A DNA stretch of 64,000 nucleotides, taken from NCBI RefSeq assembly GCF_000271665.2, contig NZ_CP010978.1:900501-964500 (forward strand), given 5' to 3'. The translations under genes and the position numbers were made by a program. This DNA comes from Pelosinus fermentans JBW45 (lineage in GTDB: Bacteria; Bacillota; Negativicutes; DSM-13327). The notes under the pieces are model-generated. The model saw only the letters and a program-made list of their open reading frames with translations. It was not told where the DNA came from and did no database searches. Numbering within the stretch: the first letter of the stretch is position 1; each line of letters opens with the position of its first letter. Positions 46,922 to 54,897 of the stretch are shown here, piece after piece.

Positions 46922-47860
46922 TTGGCTTCTTATTCTGCTGAAGTAAGAAATGAATTGGCTCGGATCGTAGAGGAGCAAGAGTGCTGCAATATGGCAGAAT
47001 TGGCCTCTCTGATTCGTATGGGCGGTACCATGTTAATTGGCGGCAATAGTAATCTTGGGATTAATTTTACTACGGAGAATGCTGCTGTAGCACGTAAAGC
47101 TCTCACCTTGATTAAAAGTGGCTTTCATTTAAAAACAGAAGTTGTTGTTACCCGTGGTCGTCGTTTAAAGAAAAACAATTCCTATTTGATCAAAGTAGTG
47201 CCATCACCAGTGGTGACAGAGTTGTTAGCAGCTTTAGGGATTATGCGGGGCGAAAATTTGAATGTAAGCAGTGATAGCGGTATTTTGCGAAAATCCTGCT
47301 GTCGCCGTTCCTATTTACGAGGTGCTTTTTTAGGCGGTGGCTCTGTAAACAAGCCAGAAGGGGATTATCATCTGGAATTGGTTACAGGTAATTTAGACTT
47401 TGCAAAAGCACTCGTGCGTTTGATGAAGTTTTTTTCCTTGCCTGTTGGAATGACAGAGCGTAAAAATGATTATATTGTTTACTTAAAAGATGGTGATGCC
47501 ATTATTGATTTCCTGCGGTTGATTGGTGCTCATAATGCTCTTTTGACCTTTGAAAATGTTCGCGTAGTAAAGGGCATGCGTAATCAAGTCAATCGGCTGG
47601 TAAATTGTGAAACGGCTAACCTTCAGAAAACGGTGAATGCAGCGGTACGCCAAGTAAAATGTATTGAACTCATTGCCCGGCAAAAAGGGCTTGATAAACT
47701 GCCCCCGTCTCTGCTTATCGTTGCTAAGTTGCGACTCGCCCACCCAGAAGCTACCTTGCAGGAACTGGTAGATGCTATGGATGGCAGGGTAGGGAAATCG
47801 GGAATGAACCACCGGCTGCGAAAAATAGAACAGATTGCTATGGAGTTGGAACATGAATAA
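46922..47860 (+). CDS. whiA: DNA-binding protein WhiA
   Basis: 312 residues from TTG 46922 (GGGGGTGAAG upstream). The N-terminal two-thirds is the degenerate LAGLIDADG homing-nuclease fold (RSYLRGAFLGGGSVNKPEGDYHLE at about 125-148), and the C-terminal WhiA helix-turn-helix domain follows (LPPSLLIVAKLRLAHPEATLQEL). WhiA controls sporulation genes in Streptomyces and chromosome segregation in Bacillus. Its stop overlaps the start of the next gene. Confidence 0.95.
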   Translation: MASYSAEVRNELARIVEEQECCNMAELASLIRMGGTMLIGGNSNLGINFTTENAAVARKALTLIKSGFHLKTEVVVTRGRRLKKNNSYLIKVVPSPVVTELLAALGIMRGENLNVSSDSGILRKSCCRRSYLRGAFLGGGSVNKPEGDYHLELVTGNLDFAKALVRLMKFFSLPVGMTERKNDYIVYLKDGDAIIDFLRLIGAHNALLTFENVRVVKGMRNQVNRLVNCETANLQKTVNAAVRQVKCIELIARQKGLDKLPPSLLIVAKLRLAHPEATLQELVDAMDGRVGKSGMNHRLRKIEQIAMELEHE

Positions 47861-48605
47861 ATTTTTGGCATTTGGTGTCCTTGTTATGGTAGCGATTTTA
47901 GGCTGGCTGTTTTGGCCCACGAATGCTGTACCGATCTTAGCTTACCACCAGGTGGGTGAAGTGGATGAGGAGATTTACAGTGTGACTGCCGGTCAGTTTG
48001 AAGAACAAATGAAATACCTAAAGGAAAATGGATACCATGCTATCTCTCTAGAAGACTTATTTAATTCTTTTACTGGAAAGACAGTCTTACCTGAAAAGCC
48101 TATTGTGATTACCTTTGATGATGGATATGCAGACAATTATCTGACTGCACTGCCGATTATGGAACAGTACGGCATGTCAGCCACGGTTTTTGTTGTACCA
48201 AGCTTAATTGGTACAACAGACTATTTATCCTGGCAGCAGGTAATTGGCATGCAGGAAAGGCACACGGAAATTGGCTCTCACACCATGTCCCATGTGGGGA
48301 TGAATGAAATTAATGCTGCAGAACAGCAGCGGGAAGCGGCGGAATCAAAAGTGGCTTTGGAAAGACAGATTGGTACTCCCATTCAATTTTTTGCCTATCC
48401 CTATGGGCAGTTTTCGAAAGGTGCTCAGCAAATATTAAAAGAAACGGGATACCGAGGTGCTTGCTCCGGCCTTGCTGGATTAAATGATGCAAATACCGAT
48501 TCCTATGCATTAAAGCGGATTAATATGCCTCAGCCCAAATATGGCTTGTGGGAGTTTCGCTTGCGCCTCTTTAGAGCCCATTTGTACAGTAAGTTAGGAT
48601 TATAA
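47853..48605 (+). CDS. Polysaccharide deacetylase
   Basis: 250 residues from ATG 47853, overlapping whiA by 8 bases (GGAG 7 bases upstream inside whiA). An N-terminal helix (residues 4-22) exports or anchors it. The NodB domain is intact: VITFDDGYADNY holds the catalytic Asp and metal Asp, EIGSHTMSHVGM gives the two metal His, and FFAYPYGQFS follows. It probably removes acetyl groups from peptidoglycan or another surface polymer. It ends with a strong terminator. Confidence 0.92.
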   Translation: MNKFLAFGVLVMVAILGWLFWPTNAVPILAYHQVGEVDEEIYSVTAGQFEEQMKYLKENGYHAISLEDLFNSFTGKTVLPEKPIVITFDDGYADNYLTALPIMEQYGMSATVFVVPSLIGTTDYLSWQQVIGMQERHTEIGSHTMSHVGMNEINAAEQQREAAESKVALERQIGTPIQFFAYPYGQFSKGAQQILKETGYRGACSGLAGLNDANTDSYALKRINMPQPKYGLWEFRLRLFRAHLYSKLGL

Positions 48606-48611
48606 AAAATG

Positions 48612-48652
48612 AGTCAGAACCATAATTGTTATGGTTCTGACTTATTTTTTTT
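48612..48652 (+). terminator. Terminator of the rapZ-whiA-deacetylase operon
   Basis: Perfect 14-bp stem AGTCAGAACCATAA with its complement, 3-base loop, then TA and eight T. Confidence 0.93.
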
Positions 48653-48703
48653 ACCAAATATGGAATACTAGCATGGTAACTGGAAGATAAGTGGGAGGGC
48701 AAT

Positions 48704-49693
48704 ATGAACGAACAGGATGTAATCGTCCAGCAGACAACATATAGAAAAAGGTTTTTTCAGGTACTACATATCGTTACGTCTATGAAGGTTGCAATGGCAT
48801 TGCTTATGCTATTGGCTGGGGCAGCGATGATAGGGACTGTCATTTCACCTCAGAGATATGATATCTATCATAGTATTGGCTTTCGTTTATTGTTAACCTT
48901 GATTTGCGGCAGCACTTTTATTTGCAGCATGAAGCAGCTTGCTGCTTTATGCCTTTCAAATAAATGGCGCCATTTGGCTCCTTGGGGGACATTCGCAGTG
49001 CACACGGCTATTGTCCTCATTGTTTTAGGAGCGTTATATGGGAATGTCTATGGATTTAGCGAGGAAATCAATCTTCCTGTTGGGAAAGATTATGAAATCA
49101 ATCAGGAAAAATACAGGGGTATTGGTGAGCCGTTTACATTACATCTAGAGAATTTTGAAACCCAATATTATGCCGATGGAACAGTCTCAGATTGGATCAG
49201 TCACATTCGTATTGAACATAGTGGACAGAATGGATTTACTCAAGAGGTGAAAGTCAATCATCCTTTGATCTACCAAGGGGTAAGCATTTACCAATCTTCT
49301 TTTGGGATGGCAATACAAACCCAGTATTTAGATGCTGCTGGTAAGGTGCTGCAGGAAGCCAGCTTGAGTGAGGGACGAGGGATGGTGCTTGAGGGAGATA
49401 TGATGATTCTGCCAGTGCGGTATGTCGGAGGATTGACTCCTCAAATTATGTACATTGTCTATAAAGGTGGGCGAGAATATGATTGGGGAGCGGCACCTTT
49501 AGGCAGCAGCAGATTCATCGGTCCCCAAATGGGAATGGTGAAGTTTATAGAGGCACAGCCTTTTTCGGGACTGCTCATTAAACGGGACCCTGGAATACCC
49601 CTAGTGTGGTTTGGGTTTCTTCTGCTTGCCTTTGGCTTTTTTGCCAGTCTCTATAAAAAACAGTTTTGGCGAGTAATCAAAAAGGATAGGTGA
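48704..49693 (+). CDS. resB: Cytochrome c biogenesis protein ResB/Ccs1
   Basis: 329 residues. Helices lie near residues 25-45, 60-80 and 90-110, then an extracytoplasmic domain (about 115-290, rich in short strands) and a last helix at about 300-318. The opening TSMKVAMALLMLLAGAAMIGTVI and the end IPLVWFGFLLLAFGFFASLY are typical of ResB. With the CcsB-type protein it delivers heme to apocytochromes outside the membrane (System II). GGGAGGGCAAT lies before the ATG. It leads the nrf operon. Confidence 0.92.
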   Translation: MNEQDVIVQQTTYRKRFFQVLHIVTSMKVAMALLMLLAGAAMIGTVISPQRYDIYHSIGFRLLLTLICGSTFICSMKQLAALCLSNKWRHLAPWGTFAVHTAIVLIVLGALYGNVYGFSEEINLPVGKDYEINQEKYRGIGEPFTLHLENFETQYYADGTVSDWISHIRIEHSGQNGFTQEVKVNHPLIYQGVSIYQSSFGMAIQTQYLDAAGKVLQEASLSEGRGMVLEGDMMILPVRYVGGLTPQIMYIVYKGGREYDWGAAPLGSSRFIGPQMGMVKFIEAQPFSGLLIKRDPGIPLVWFGFLLLAFGFFASLYKKQFWRVIKKDR

Positions 49694-49699
49694 AATCAT

Positions 49700-50527
49700 G
49701 TGGGTGCTTTGGAAAAAGAGTTTTTTAATTCTGCTTTTGTTAGTTACTTCTTAGCAAGTTGCTTTAATATTGGACATCTCATTTGGCTGAAGGAAAAGCT
49801 TGGGCGCTGGGCGATTGCTTTGACGGTGATTGGCTTTGTAGTGAATACATTAGCGCTGACTTCCCGTACCTTGCAGGCTGGGCGCATCCCCTTCGCTAAT
49901 ATGTATGAATTTGGTATGGCTTTTGTCTGGGGGCTGATTTTTTTCTATTTGTACATTGCTTATCGTTACAAGAATTACTCTCTGGGTGCCTTTGTATTGC
50001 CGGTAGCCTTTGTTTTGACAGGCATATTTTCCAGCTTTTATCAAGAGGTTCGTCCTCTCATGCCTGCTCTTAAAAGCAATTGGTTGCTTATCCATGTCAT
50101 CACAGCGGTTATTGCCTATGGAGCACTGGCGATTTCTTTCGCGTTGGCAATTATGTATTTGTGGCGGCAGCGTATGGAAGAAGCGGGTGAACAAGGAGCA
50201 GTGACAAGCCTGCTGCCGTCCTTAGCCATATTAGACACCTTAGTGAATCGATGTATTCACTTTGCTGTCCCTTTTCTAACCCTGCTCATTGTAACAGGAG
50301 CCGTCTGGGCAGAGTATGCCTGGGGATCGTACTGGCGGTGGGACCCTAAAGAAACATGGTCACTGATTACGTGGCTAATTTATGCGATGTATCTTCATGG
50401 TCGTGTGGCGTTAGGCTGGCGAGGTAAAAAGGCAATGAATTGGGCAGTAATTGGTTTCATTACGGTACTCTTTACTTTTATCGGCGTGAATGTATTATTG
50501 CCTGGTTTGCATAGCTATGCCTTGTAA
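49700..50527 (+). CDS. ccsB: Cytochrome c biogenesis protein CcsB/ResC
   Basis: 275 residues from GTG 49700, 6 bases after resB; an ATG two bases earlier is out of frame and stops soon. Eight membrane helices with the tryptophan-rich heme motif WAEYAWGSYWRWDPKETWSLITW at about residues 208-230 (written here only by its core, WGSYWRWDPKE) and conserved His in HVITAVIAYG and YLHGRVALGW. It passes heme across the membrane for attachment to CxxCH sites. It supports the two multiheme proteins encoded next. Confidence 0.94.
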   Translation: MGALEKEFFNSAFVSYFLASCFNIGHLIWLKEKLGRWAIALTVIGFVVNTLALTSRTLQAGRIPFANMYEFGMAFVWGLIFFYLYIAYRYKNYSLGAFVLPVAFVLTGIFSSFYQEVRPLMPALKSNWLLIHVITAVIAYGALAISFALAIMYLWRQRMEEAGEQGAVTSLLPSLAILDTLVNRCIHFAVPFLTLLIVTGAVWAEYAWGSYWRWDPKETWSLITWLIYAMYLHGRVALGWRGKKAMNWAVIGFITVLFTFIGVNVLLPGLHSYAL

Positions 50528-50554
50528 AGTTTGAAATAGGAAGGAGTGGGGTGG

Positions 50555-51028
50555 TTGGATTTAGGAAAATTATTGGAGCGTAGTTCACTTAAATTAATTT
50601 TGCTGGGTATTGTGGTTGCGGTGGTGGGAATGGCAGTGTCCGGTGCTGGGTTTGTGTATTCCAGCGGTCCAGATTTTTGTGGCAGCTGCCACTCTATGAA
50701 TCATGTATATTATACGTGGCAGGGATCAAATCATAAAACCGTAACTTGCAGTGACTGCCATGTTCCTCATGACAATATTTTTTCCATGATGTACGTAAAG
50801 GGAGAAAACGGCATGCGGGATGTATATCATGAATTTTTGCGTGACTATCCTGATACCTTATATTTTACACCGAAAGGCAAGAGGATTACGGAGGGAAATT
50901 GTCTGCGCTGCCATTTTTCTACTGTGGAAAACACAGCCATGGCAGCAGGTGGACAAAGCTGCATAAAATGTCATCGTGGTATCGTTCATGGTCAAAATAG
51001 GAGTCCAGGAGGGGTTAGCGTTGAATAG
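50555..51028 (+). CDS. nrfH: Cytochrome c nitrite reductase small subunit NrfH
   Basis: 157 residues from TTG 50555, placed 8 bases after AAGGAG; GTG 50546 is in frame but inside the ribosome site. One N-terminal membrane helix (about residues 13-35) is followed by four heme sites: CGSCH, CSDCH, CLRCH and CIKCH. It belongs to the NapC/NirT family and takes electrons from menaquinol to feed NrfA. Its stop codon overlaps the start of nrfA, so the subunits are coupled. Confidence 0.95.
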   Translation: MDLGKLLERSSLKLILLGIVVAVVGMAVSGAGFVYSSGPDFCGSCHSMNHVYYTWQGSNHKTVTCSDCHVPHDNIFSMMYVKGENGMRDVYHEFLRDYPDTLYFTPKGKRITEGNCLRCHFSTVENTAMAAGGQSCIKCHRGIVHGQNRSPGGVSVE

Positions 51029-52304
51029 GGCGCAGAAATTTTTAGCTGTATTTTTAGGGATGATGATCGTTTTCTTTGGTGTTATTGTGGTTCGCGTATG
51101 GGCTGTTAAACCGCCGTCAACTATGAAATTATCACCTTTAGCTGCTGGCGAATATGATCCGGCTGTTTGGGGAAAAGCATATCCTTTGGAGTACGCCAGC
51201 TACCAAAAAAATTTAGAGATGGCAGTCTCACCAACGGGGTATGGAGGAAGCGTAAAAGTACAGAAAGCAGATATGCAGCCTGAAATTTACACTAATTTTA
51301 AAGGCAATCCCTTTAGTAAGGATTATACAGAAGACAGAGGACATCTGTATGCCATAGAAGATCTTAAGGAATCCAAGCGTATTGGACCTACTAGCAAAGG
51401 TGCATGCATTACCTGTAAAACACCCTATGTGGAACAATTTTATAAGGAATCGGGCTGGGGATTTGCCAATCAGCCTTTAACCGAGCTGCTTGATAAATCC
51501 AAGCACCCTGTCAGCTGCGCCAACTGTCATGATCCAGAGACTATGAATCTCAGGGTCATTAATCCTGCCTTCATTGAAGCAATGGGACGGCAAGGCATTG
51601 ATGTAAATAAGGCGAGCCGGGAAGAAATGCGCAGCTATGTATGTGGACAATGTCATTCGGAATATTATTTTGAACCAGGTACATCACGGGTCGTATTTCC
51701 TTGGGATCAAGGGACTACACCTCAGCAAATGTATCAATATTATGCTGCAAAACCCAATGGATTTCAGCAGGATTTTATACACCCAGATTCGAAAACACCC
51801 ATATTAAAAGCTCAGCATGCTGATTTTGAAGAATGGCAAAATGGTGTCCATGCCAAATTCGGCGTATCTTGCGCGGATTGCCATATGCCTTATATTCGTG
51901 AGAATGGACAGAAATACAGTTCTCATTGGATGACAAGCCCTTTAAAAAATTTGGATGCATCTTGTATGCCTTGTCATCGAGATGGTACAGACCAACTGTA
52001 TAATCAAGTAAAAGCTACCCAGGATAATGTTTGGCAGTTGCAGCATACTGCTGGATTGAACGTGGCTAAGGCCCATGAGATCATAACCAAAGCCGGGAAT
52101 ATCCCCAATGCCAATCAGACGCAGCTAACCAATGCACGGGAACTATTGCGTCAAGCTCAATGGTACTGGGATTATGTAGCGGCATCTAACAGTATGGGTT
52201 TTCACAACTCTGTGCAAGAACTGCATACTCTTGGGCAGTCCATTGATTTATCTCATCGGGCAATCGATGCTGCAAATCAAGCGGTAGGTTCAAATCAGCT
52301 GTAA
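51021..52304 (+). CDS. nrfA: Ammonia-forming cytochrome c nitrite reductase NrfA
   Basis: 427 residues from TTG 51021 (GGAGGGG upstream, inside nrfH). An N-terminal hydrophobic segment exports it. The catalytic heme site is CITCK, the Lys variant known only from NrfA-type enzymes, followed by four ordinary sites: CANCH, CGQCH, CADCH and CMPCH. It reduces nitrite to ammonium with six electrons at the outer face of the membrane. No nitrate reductase lies in the window. A hairpin follows the stop. Confidence 0.97.
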   Translation: MNRAQKFLAVFLGMMIVFFGVIVVRVWAVKPPSTMKLSPLAAGEYDPAVWGKAYPLEYASYQKNLEMAVSPTGYGGSVKVQKADMQPEIYTNFKGNPFSKDYTEDRGHLYAIEDLKESKRIGPTSKGACITCKTPYVEQFYKESGWGFANQPLTELLDKSKHPVSCANCHDPETMNLRVINPAFIEAMGRQGIDVNKASREEMRSYVCGQCHSEYYFEPGTSRVVFPWDQGTTPQQMYQYYAAKPNGFQQDFIHPDSKTPILKAQHADFEEWQNGVHAKFGVSCADCHMPYIRENGQKYSSHWMTSPLKNLDASCMPCHRDGTDQLYNQVKATQDNVWQLQHTAGLNVAKAHEIITKAGNIPNANQTQLTNARELLRQAQWYWDYVAASNSMGFHNSVQELHTLGQSIDLSHRAIDAANQAVGSNQL

Positions 52305-52311
52305 AATGCAC

Positions 52312-52367
52312 AATAAGACCCGTCAGATGATAAAATGTTACAAAAACTGACATAAGGGTCTTATTTT
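52312..52367 (+). terminator. Terminator after nrfA
   Basis: AATAAGACCC and GGGTCTTATT form the outer stem, with a smaller GTCAG/CTGAC stem inside; then TTTG. A two-step hairpin of moderate strength. Confidence 0.75.
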
Positions 52368-52372
52368 GTCAT

Positions 52373-52401
52373 TTTACATAAGATTAAGGTATTGGTATAA
52401 T
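52373..52401 (+). promoter_or_regulatory. Strong extended -10 promoter of the secreted-protein gene
   Basis: TTTACA at 52373-52378, 17-base spacer ending TGG, TATAAT at 52396-52401. The TGN just before TATAAT adds an extended -10. Start near 52408, about 24 bases before the TTG start codon. Confidence 0.8.
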
Positions 52402-52431
52402 GATGCTATGTCTTAACAAGGGGGTAGCATA

Positions 52432-53511
52432 TTGAATTGGATTAAGTTTGGCATAGTGCCGCTGATTATGTTTGTAACGTTACATAGTACAGCATTAGCA
52501 GTTGATACCTATTCGACTGTTAAATTAGATGGTTTGACCTTGCCGGAATGGCCGGTTGTCGTATCACCTTATGGTGGGAAATTAGTACTATCTGATAGTC
52601 CTGAGATGGTGTCTAATGACGGAATTATGTATCAAGATACAGTAAGTGGTGACATTCGTCTGTTCTTTCATCATGTGAATGCAACAGAGGTACCTAAGAA
52701 GATAGTGGTATTATTAGAGAATTATGGAAAAGATACAGCTCATATCACGGTAGTACAGCATGGATTAGGTGGTCCAAGTCTTGATTATTTGCAAGTTGGT
52801 AAAGAGGTACAGCAGGAATATTTAGAAGGTGGTAATCTGTATCTTATAGAAGTTCCCTGCAAAGAATCAAGAAGTTTGATTTCGTCTCTGGATCACAGTA
52901 TTGTAGAACCCAATATGCTGGTAAATGGCATGTATGACTTAAAAATTGATCATCCTGTTATCGTAAGGGTAATGATGATGCCTTTAGACGCTGATATTGC
53001 AGAATTTGCAGCAAAGGCAAAAGTATTGCCTGCTGATCCTGGTGAGCATCGTTTACGAGGAACTTTTGAAGGCAAAGATCGATTGGTTGTTGGTAAACAT
53101 ACTTATGATGGCATGAAAAGTGGTAGCGTTGCTGTTACTCTGGCGGACAATCATCTTGATCAATACGTCAGAGGTATTGATGCTACGGATGGCACGCCAA
53201 CGTTAAACTATGGAAATTATGGTATTGTATATAAAATATACCTGCCTTCCACTTCTGGTGATGAAATCTCTTACTATTTAAATCCTCGCGGAGGGGAATA
53301 TGCAGGATGGCTAGGCTTAGAATATCGTCATCAGGATGTACATACGATCCCAACCCCTGCCGATATCATGTCTTTTGGTTCTAACAAAATCAGTGAAAGT
53401 GCTTATCTTGGCACCTATGAAAGCGGCAAGTCCCTATGGATGACATTCAGCCCCCCAGGAGCTTCAAATTTACCTATTAAATTAATACTTGAGCCTGAAA
53501 AAGTAAAATAA
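52432..53511 (+). CDS. Secreted protein of unknown function
   Basis: 359 residues from TTG 52432, preceded by AAGGGGG. A signal peptide ends about residue 23 (STALA-V). The mature protein is rich in predicted beta-strands and has no Cys in a heme or zinc pattern. Internal phrases such as GDIRLFFHHVNATEVPKKIV, VLLENYGKDTAHI and MTFSPPGASNLPIKLILEP look like beta-sandwich or copper-amine-oxidase-associated envelope proteins common in Negativicutes, but I cannot fix a family. It has its own strong promoter and so is separate from nrfHA. Its role is unknown. Confidence 0.72.
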   Translation: MNWIKFGIVPLIMFVTLHSTALAVDTYSTVKLDGLTLPEWPVVVSPYGGKLVLSDSPEMVSNDGIMYQDTVSGDIRLFFHHVNATEVPKKIVVLLENYGKDTAHITVVQHGLGGPSLDYLQVGKEVQQEYLEGGNLYLIEVPCKESRSLISSLDHSIVEPNMLVNGMYDLKIDHPVIVRVMMMPLDADIAEFAAKAKVLPADPGEHRLRGTFEGKDRLVVGKHTYDGMKSGSVAVTLADNHLDQYVRGIDATDGTPTLNYGNYGIVYKIYLPSTSGDEISYYLNPRGGEYAGWLGLEYRHQDVHTIPTPADIMSFGSNKISESAYLGTYESGKSLWMTFSPPGASNLPIKLILEPEKVK

Positions 53512-53516
53512 TGATG

Positions 53517-53566
53517 AACCCCCTCCAAGATTCGTTGAGTATTCAGCAGTTCTTGGAGGGGGTTTA
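53517..53566. terminator. Terminator of the secreted-protein gene
   Basis: Perfect 14-bp stem AACCCCCTCCAAGA with TCTTGGAGGGGGTT and a 20-base loop, then TATCTT. Confidence 0.85.
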
Positions 53567-53569
53567 TCT

Positions 53570-53602
53570 TGTGGGAGGAGGGGACAGGTTCTTTGTCCCA
53601 CA
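53570..53602. other. Overlapping alternative hairpins (GGGACA-type sequence)
   Basis: TGTGGGA/TCCCACA (outer) and GGGACA/TGTCCC (inner) share the bases TCCC, so only one can form at a time. GGGGACAGG-like palindromes of this kind recur in other clostridial genomes to my knowledge; only one copy is in this window. Confidence 0.5.
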
Positions 53603-53616
53603 AAAATGCAGTCATT

Positions 53617-53655
53617 ATCCCAAAAGACCATCCAGCTAGGATGGTCTTTTGGGAT
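53617..53655. terminator. Second hairpin of the 53.5-53.8 kb gap
   Basis: Perfect 17-bp stem ATCCCAAAAGACCATCC with its complement, loop AGCTA. It lacks a T-run; it may be a backup terminator or a repeat unit. Confidence 0.6.
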
Positions 53656-53769
53656 TGACTTTATTTTAGACTTCAGTCTGTTGAGTAAGTGAAGCGCGCG
53701 AAACAAAAAACGATATTATCCGCGGTAAGGCTTGTAGGATATCAGAGGTACTCATATTTGTAGTATTGT

Positions 53770-53814
53770 AAAAGAATCTATAAAACGAAAAATTCGTTTT
53801 ATAGATTCTTTTTT
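53770..53814. terminator. Bidirectional terminator next to the IclR gene
   Basis: Perfect 20-bp stem (AAAAGAATCTATAAAACGAA and its complement) around AAA, giving T-runs on both strands. It overlaps the stop region of the IclR gene and should end its transcript. Confidence 0.92.
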
Positions 53815-54562
53815 ACTTGAAATTAACATTACCGAACTGTCTGCGGGCATTTAATAACAATTCGGTTATTAAATTTAATTTTTCTTTAGTCGCTCGAAAA
53901 TTAGGAACGCTAACGCTTAGGGCGGCAATTACATTGCCGTTGGACTCCAAAGGTACAGCATAGCAACATAGCCCCTTGGTAATTTCTTCGTATTCTTTAG
54001 CAATATGTTCTTTTCTAATTGTTAATAATTGATTATTTAAAATATCGAAATCCGTAATTGTATTTTCTGTATAAGAAATTAAGCCCTTTGGATATAATTT
54101 TTTTACTTCTTCAATTTCATAGTTGCTTATTAAAGCTTTTCCTAATGCGGTGCAATATGCGGGAAGTCGTTTTCCGACACGAGAGATAATACGAATATCC
54201 AAGCCTACTTCGGGTTCCTCTTTTAAGACGTATAAAACATTGTTTCCTTCTAAAACTCCCATTTGGCAGATTTCTTTAATTTCAGTAACGACATTTTTCA
54301 TTATAGACTTAGCGAATTCAAGCATGTATTCATCTTGAGAATAAGAAGATCCAATACAAAAAGTGGAAATGCCTAGTTTATAACGAAAAGAATCCTTACC
54401 GAGTTGGATGTAATTCATATCAGTCATCGTTTGTAAGATAGGGAAAAGCGTGCTCTTAGGAACCGAGATAGCTTTAGATATTTCTGTAAGAGTTAATCCA
54501 TCTGCATTAACAGATAAAAGATTTAATATATTTAATACTCGTTCTGTAGGTTTATGAGACAT
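53813..54562 (-). CDS. IclR family transcriptional regulator
   Basis: 249 residues. Winged helix at residues about 6-60 (TERVLNILNLLSVNADGLTLTEIS, VPKSTLFPILQTM) and the IclR effector domain from about 80 to 245, with the loop RISRVGKRLPAYCTALGKAL. IclR proteins bind small acids. It is divergent from a dehydratase-permease-aldolase operon; E. coli has the same arrangement with YjhI or YagI (XynR), the latter responding to xylonate, so it most likely controls that operon. ATAAGGAG lies before ATG 54562. Confidence 0.93.
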   Translation of the reverse strand: MSHKPTERVLNILNLLSVNADGLTLTEISKAISVPKSTLFPILQTMTDMNYIQLGKDSFRYKLGISTFCIGSSYSQDEYMLEFAKSIMKNVVTEIKEICQMGVLEGNNVLYVLKEEPEVGLDIRIISRVGKRLPAYCTALGKALISNYEIEEVKKLYPKGLISYTENTITDFDILNNQLLTIRKEHIAKEYEEITKGLCCYAVPLESNGNVIAALSVSVPNFRATKEKLNLITELLLNARRQFGNVNFK

Positions 54563-54685
54563 AAATACTCCTTATATAAATAATTTTTGTATTACTACCA
54601 TTTTATTGATTTCTAAAAAGAATGTCTACTTAAATATGAATTGTAATTTACTCGCTCAGTATACAAAGAATATTCAAAAATTAAA

Positions 54686-54721
54686 ATACTATTGCGAATA
54701 ATAGTATAAATGTGCTATTAT
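54686..54721. promoter_or_regulatory. Inverted repeats in the divergent gap, candidate IclR operator
   Basis: ATACTATT (54686-54693) and AATAGTAT (54700-54707) form a perfect 8-bp inverted repeat with a 6-base centre; a third half-site, CTATTAT at 54715-54721, pairs with ATAATAG at 54698-54704. The cluster sits between the two divergent genes. The rest of the 335-base gap is AT-rich. Confidence 0.5.
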
Positions 54722-54732
54722 CTAGTTAATAG

Positions 54733-54761
54733 TTCTCATAAACAAATTTGATTCGTATATA
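54733..54761 (+). promoter_or_regulatory. Tentative promoter of the sugar-acid operon
   Basis: TTCTCA at 54733-54738, 17-base spacer, TATATA at 54756-54761; weak -35. It lies just downstream of the candidate operator, leaving a leader of about 130 bases. Confidence 0.3.
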
Positions 54762-54897
54762 AGAATTATAAGCATGCGCATGATGACTTTAATTCGATTG
54801 AAATTTATGTGTAAAAGGAGTGGTTAACACCAGAAACAACCCCATCATATAGGTTGTAGTCTTAGAATGTAATAAAATTGTAAGGAGGGAACTGTTT

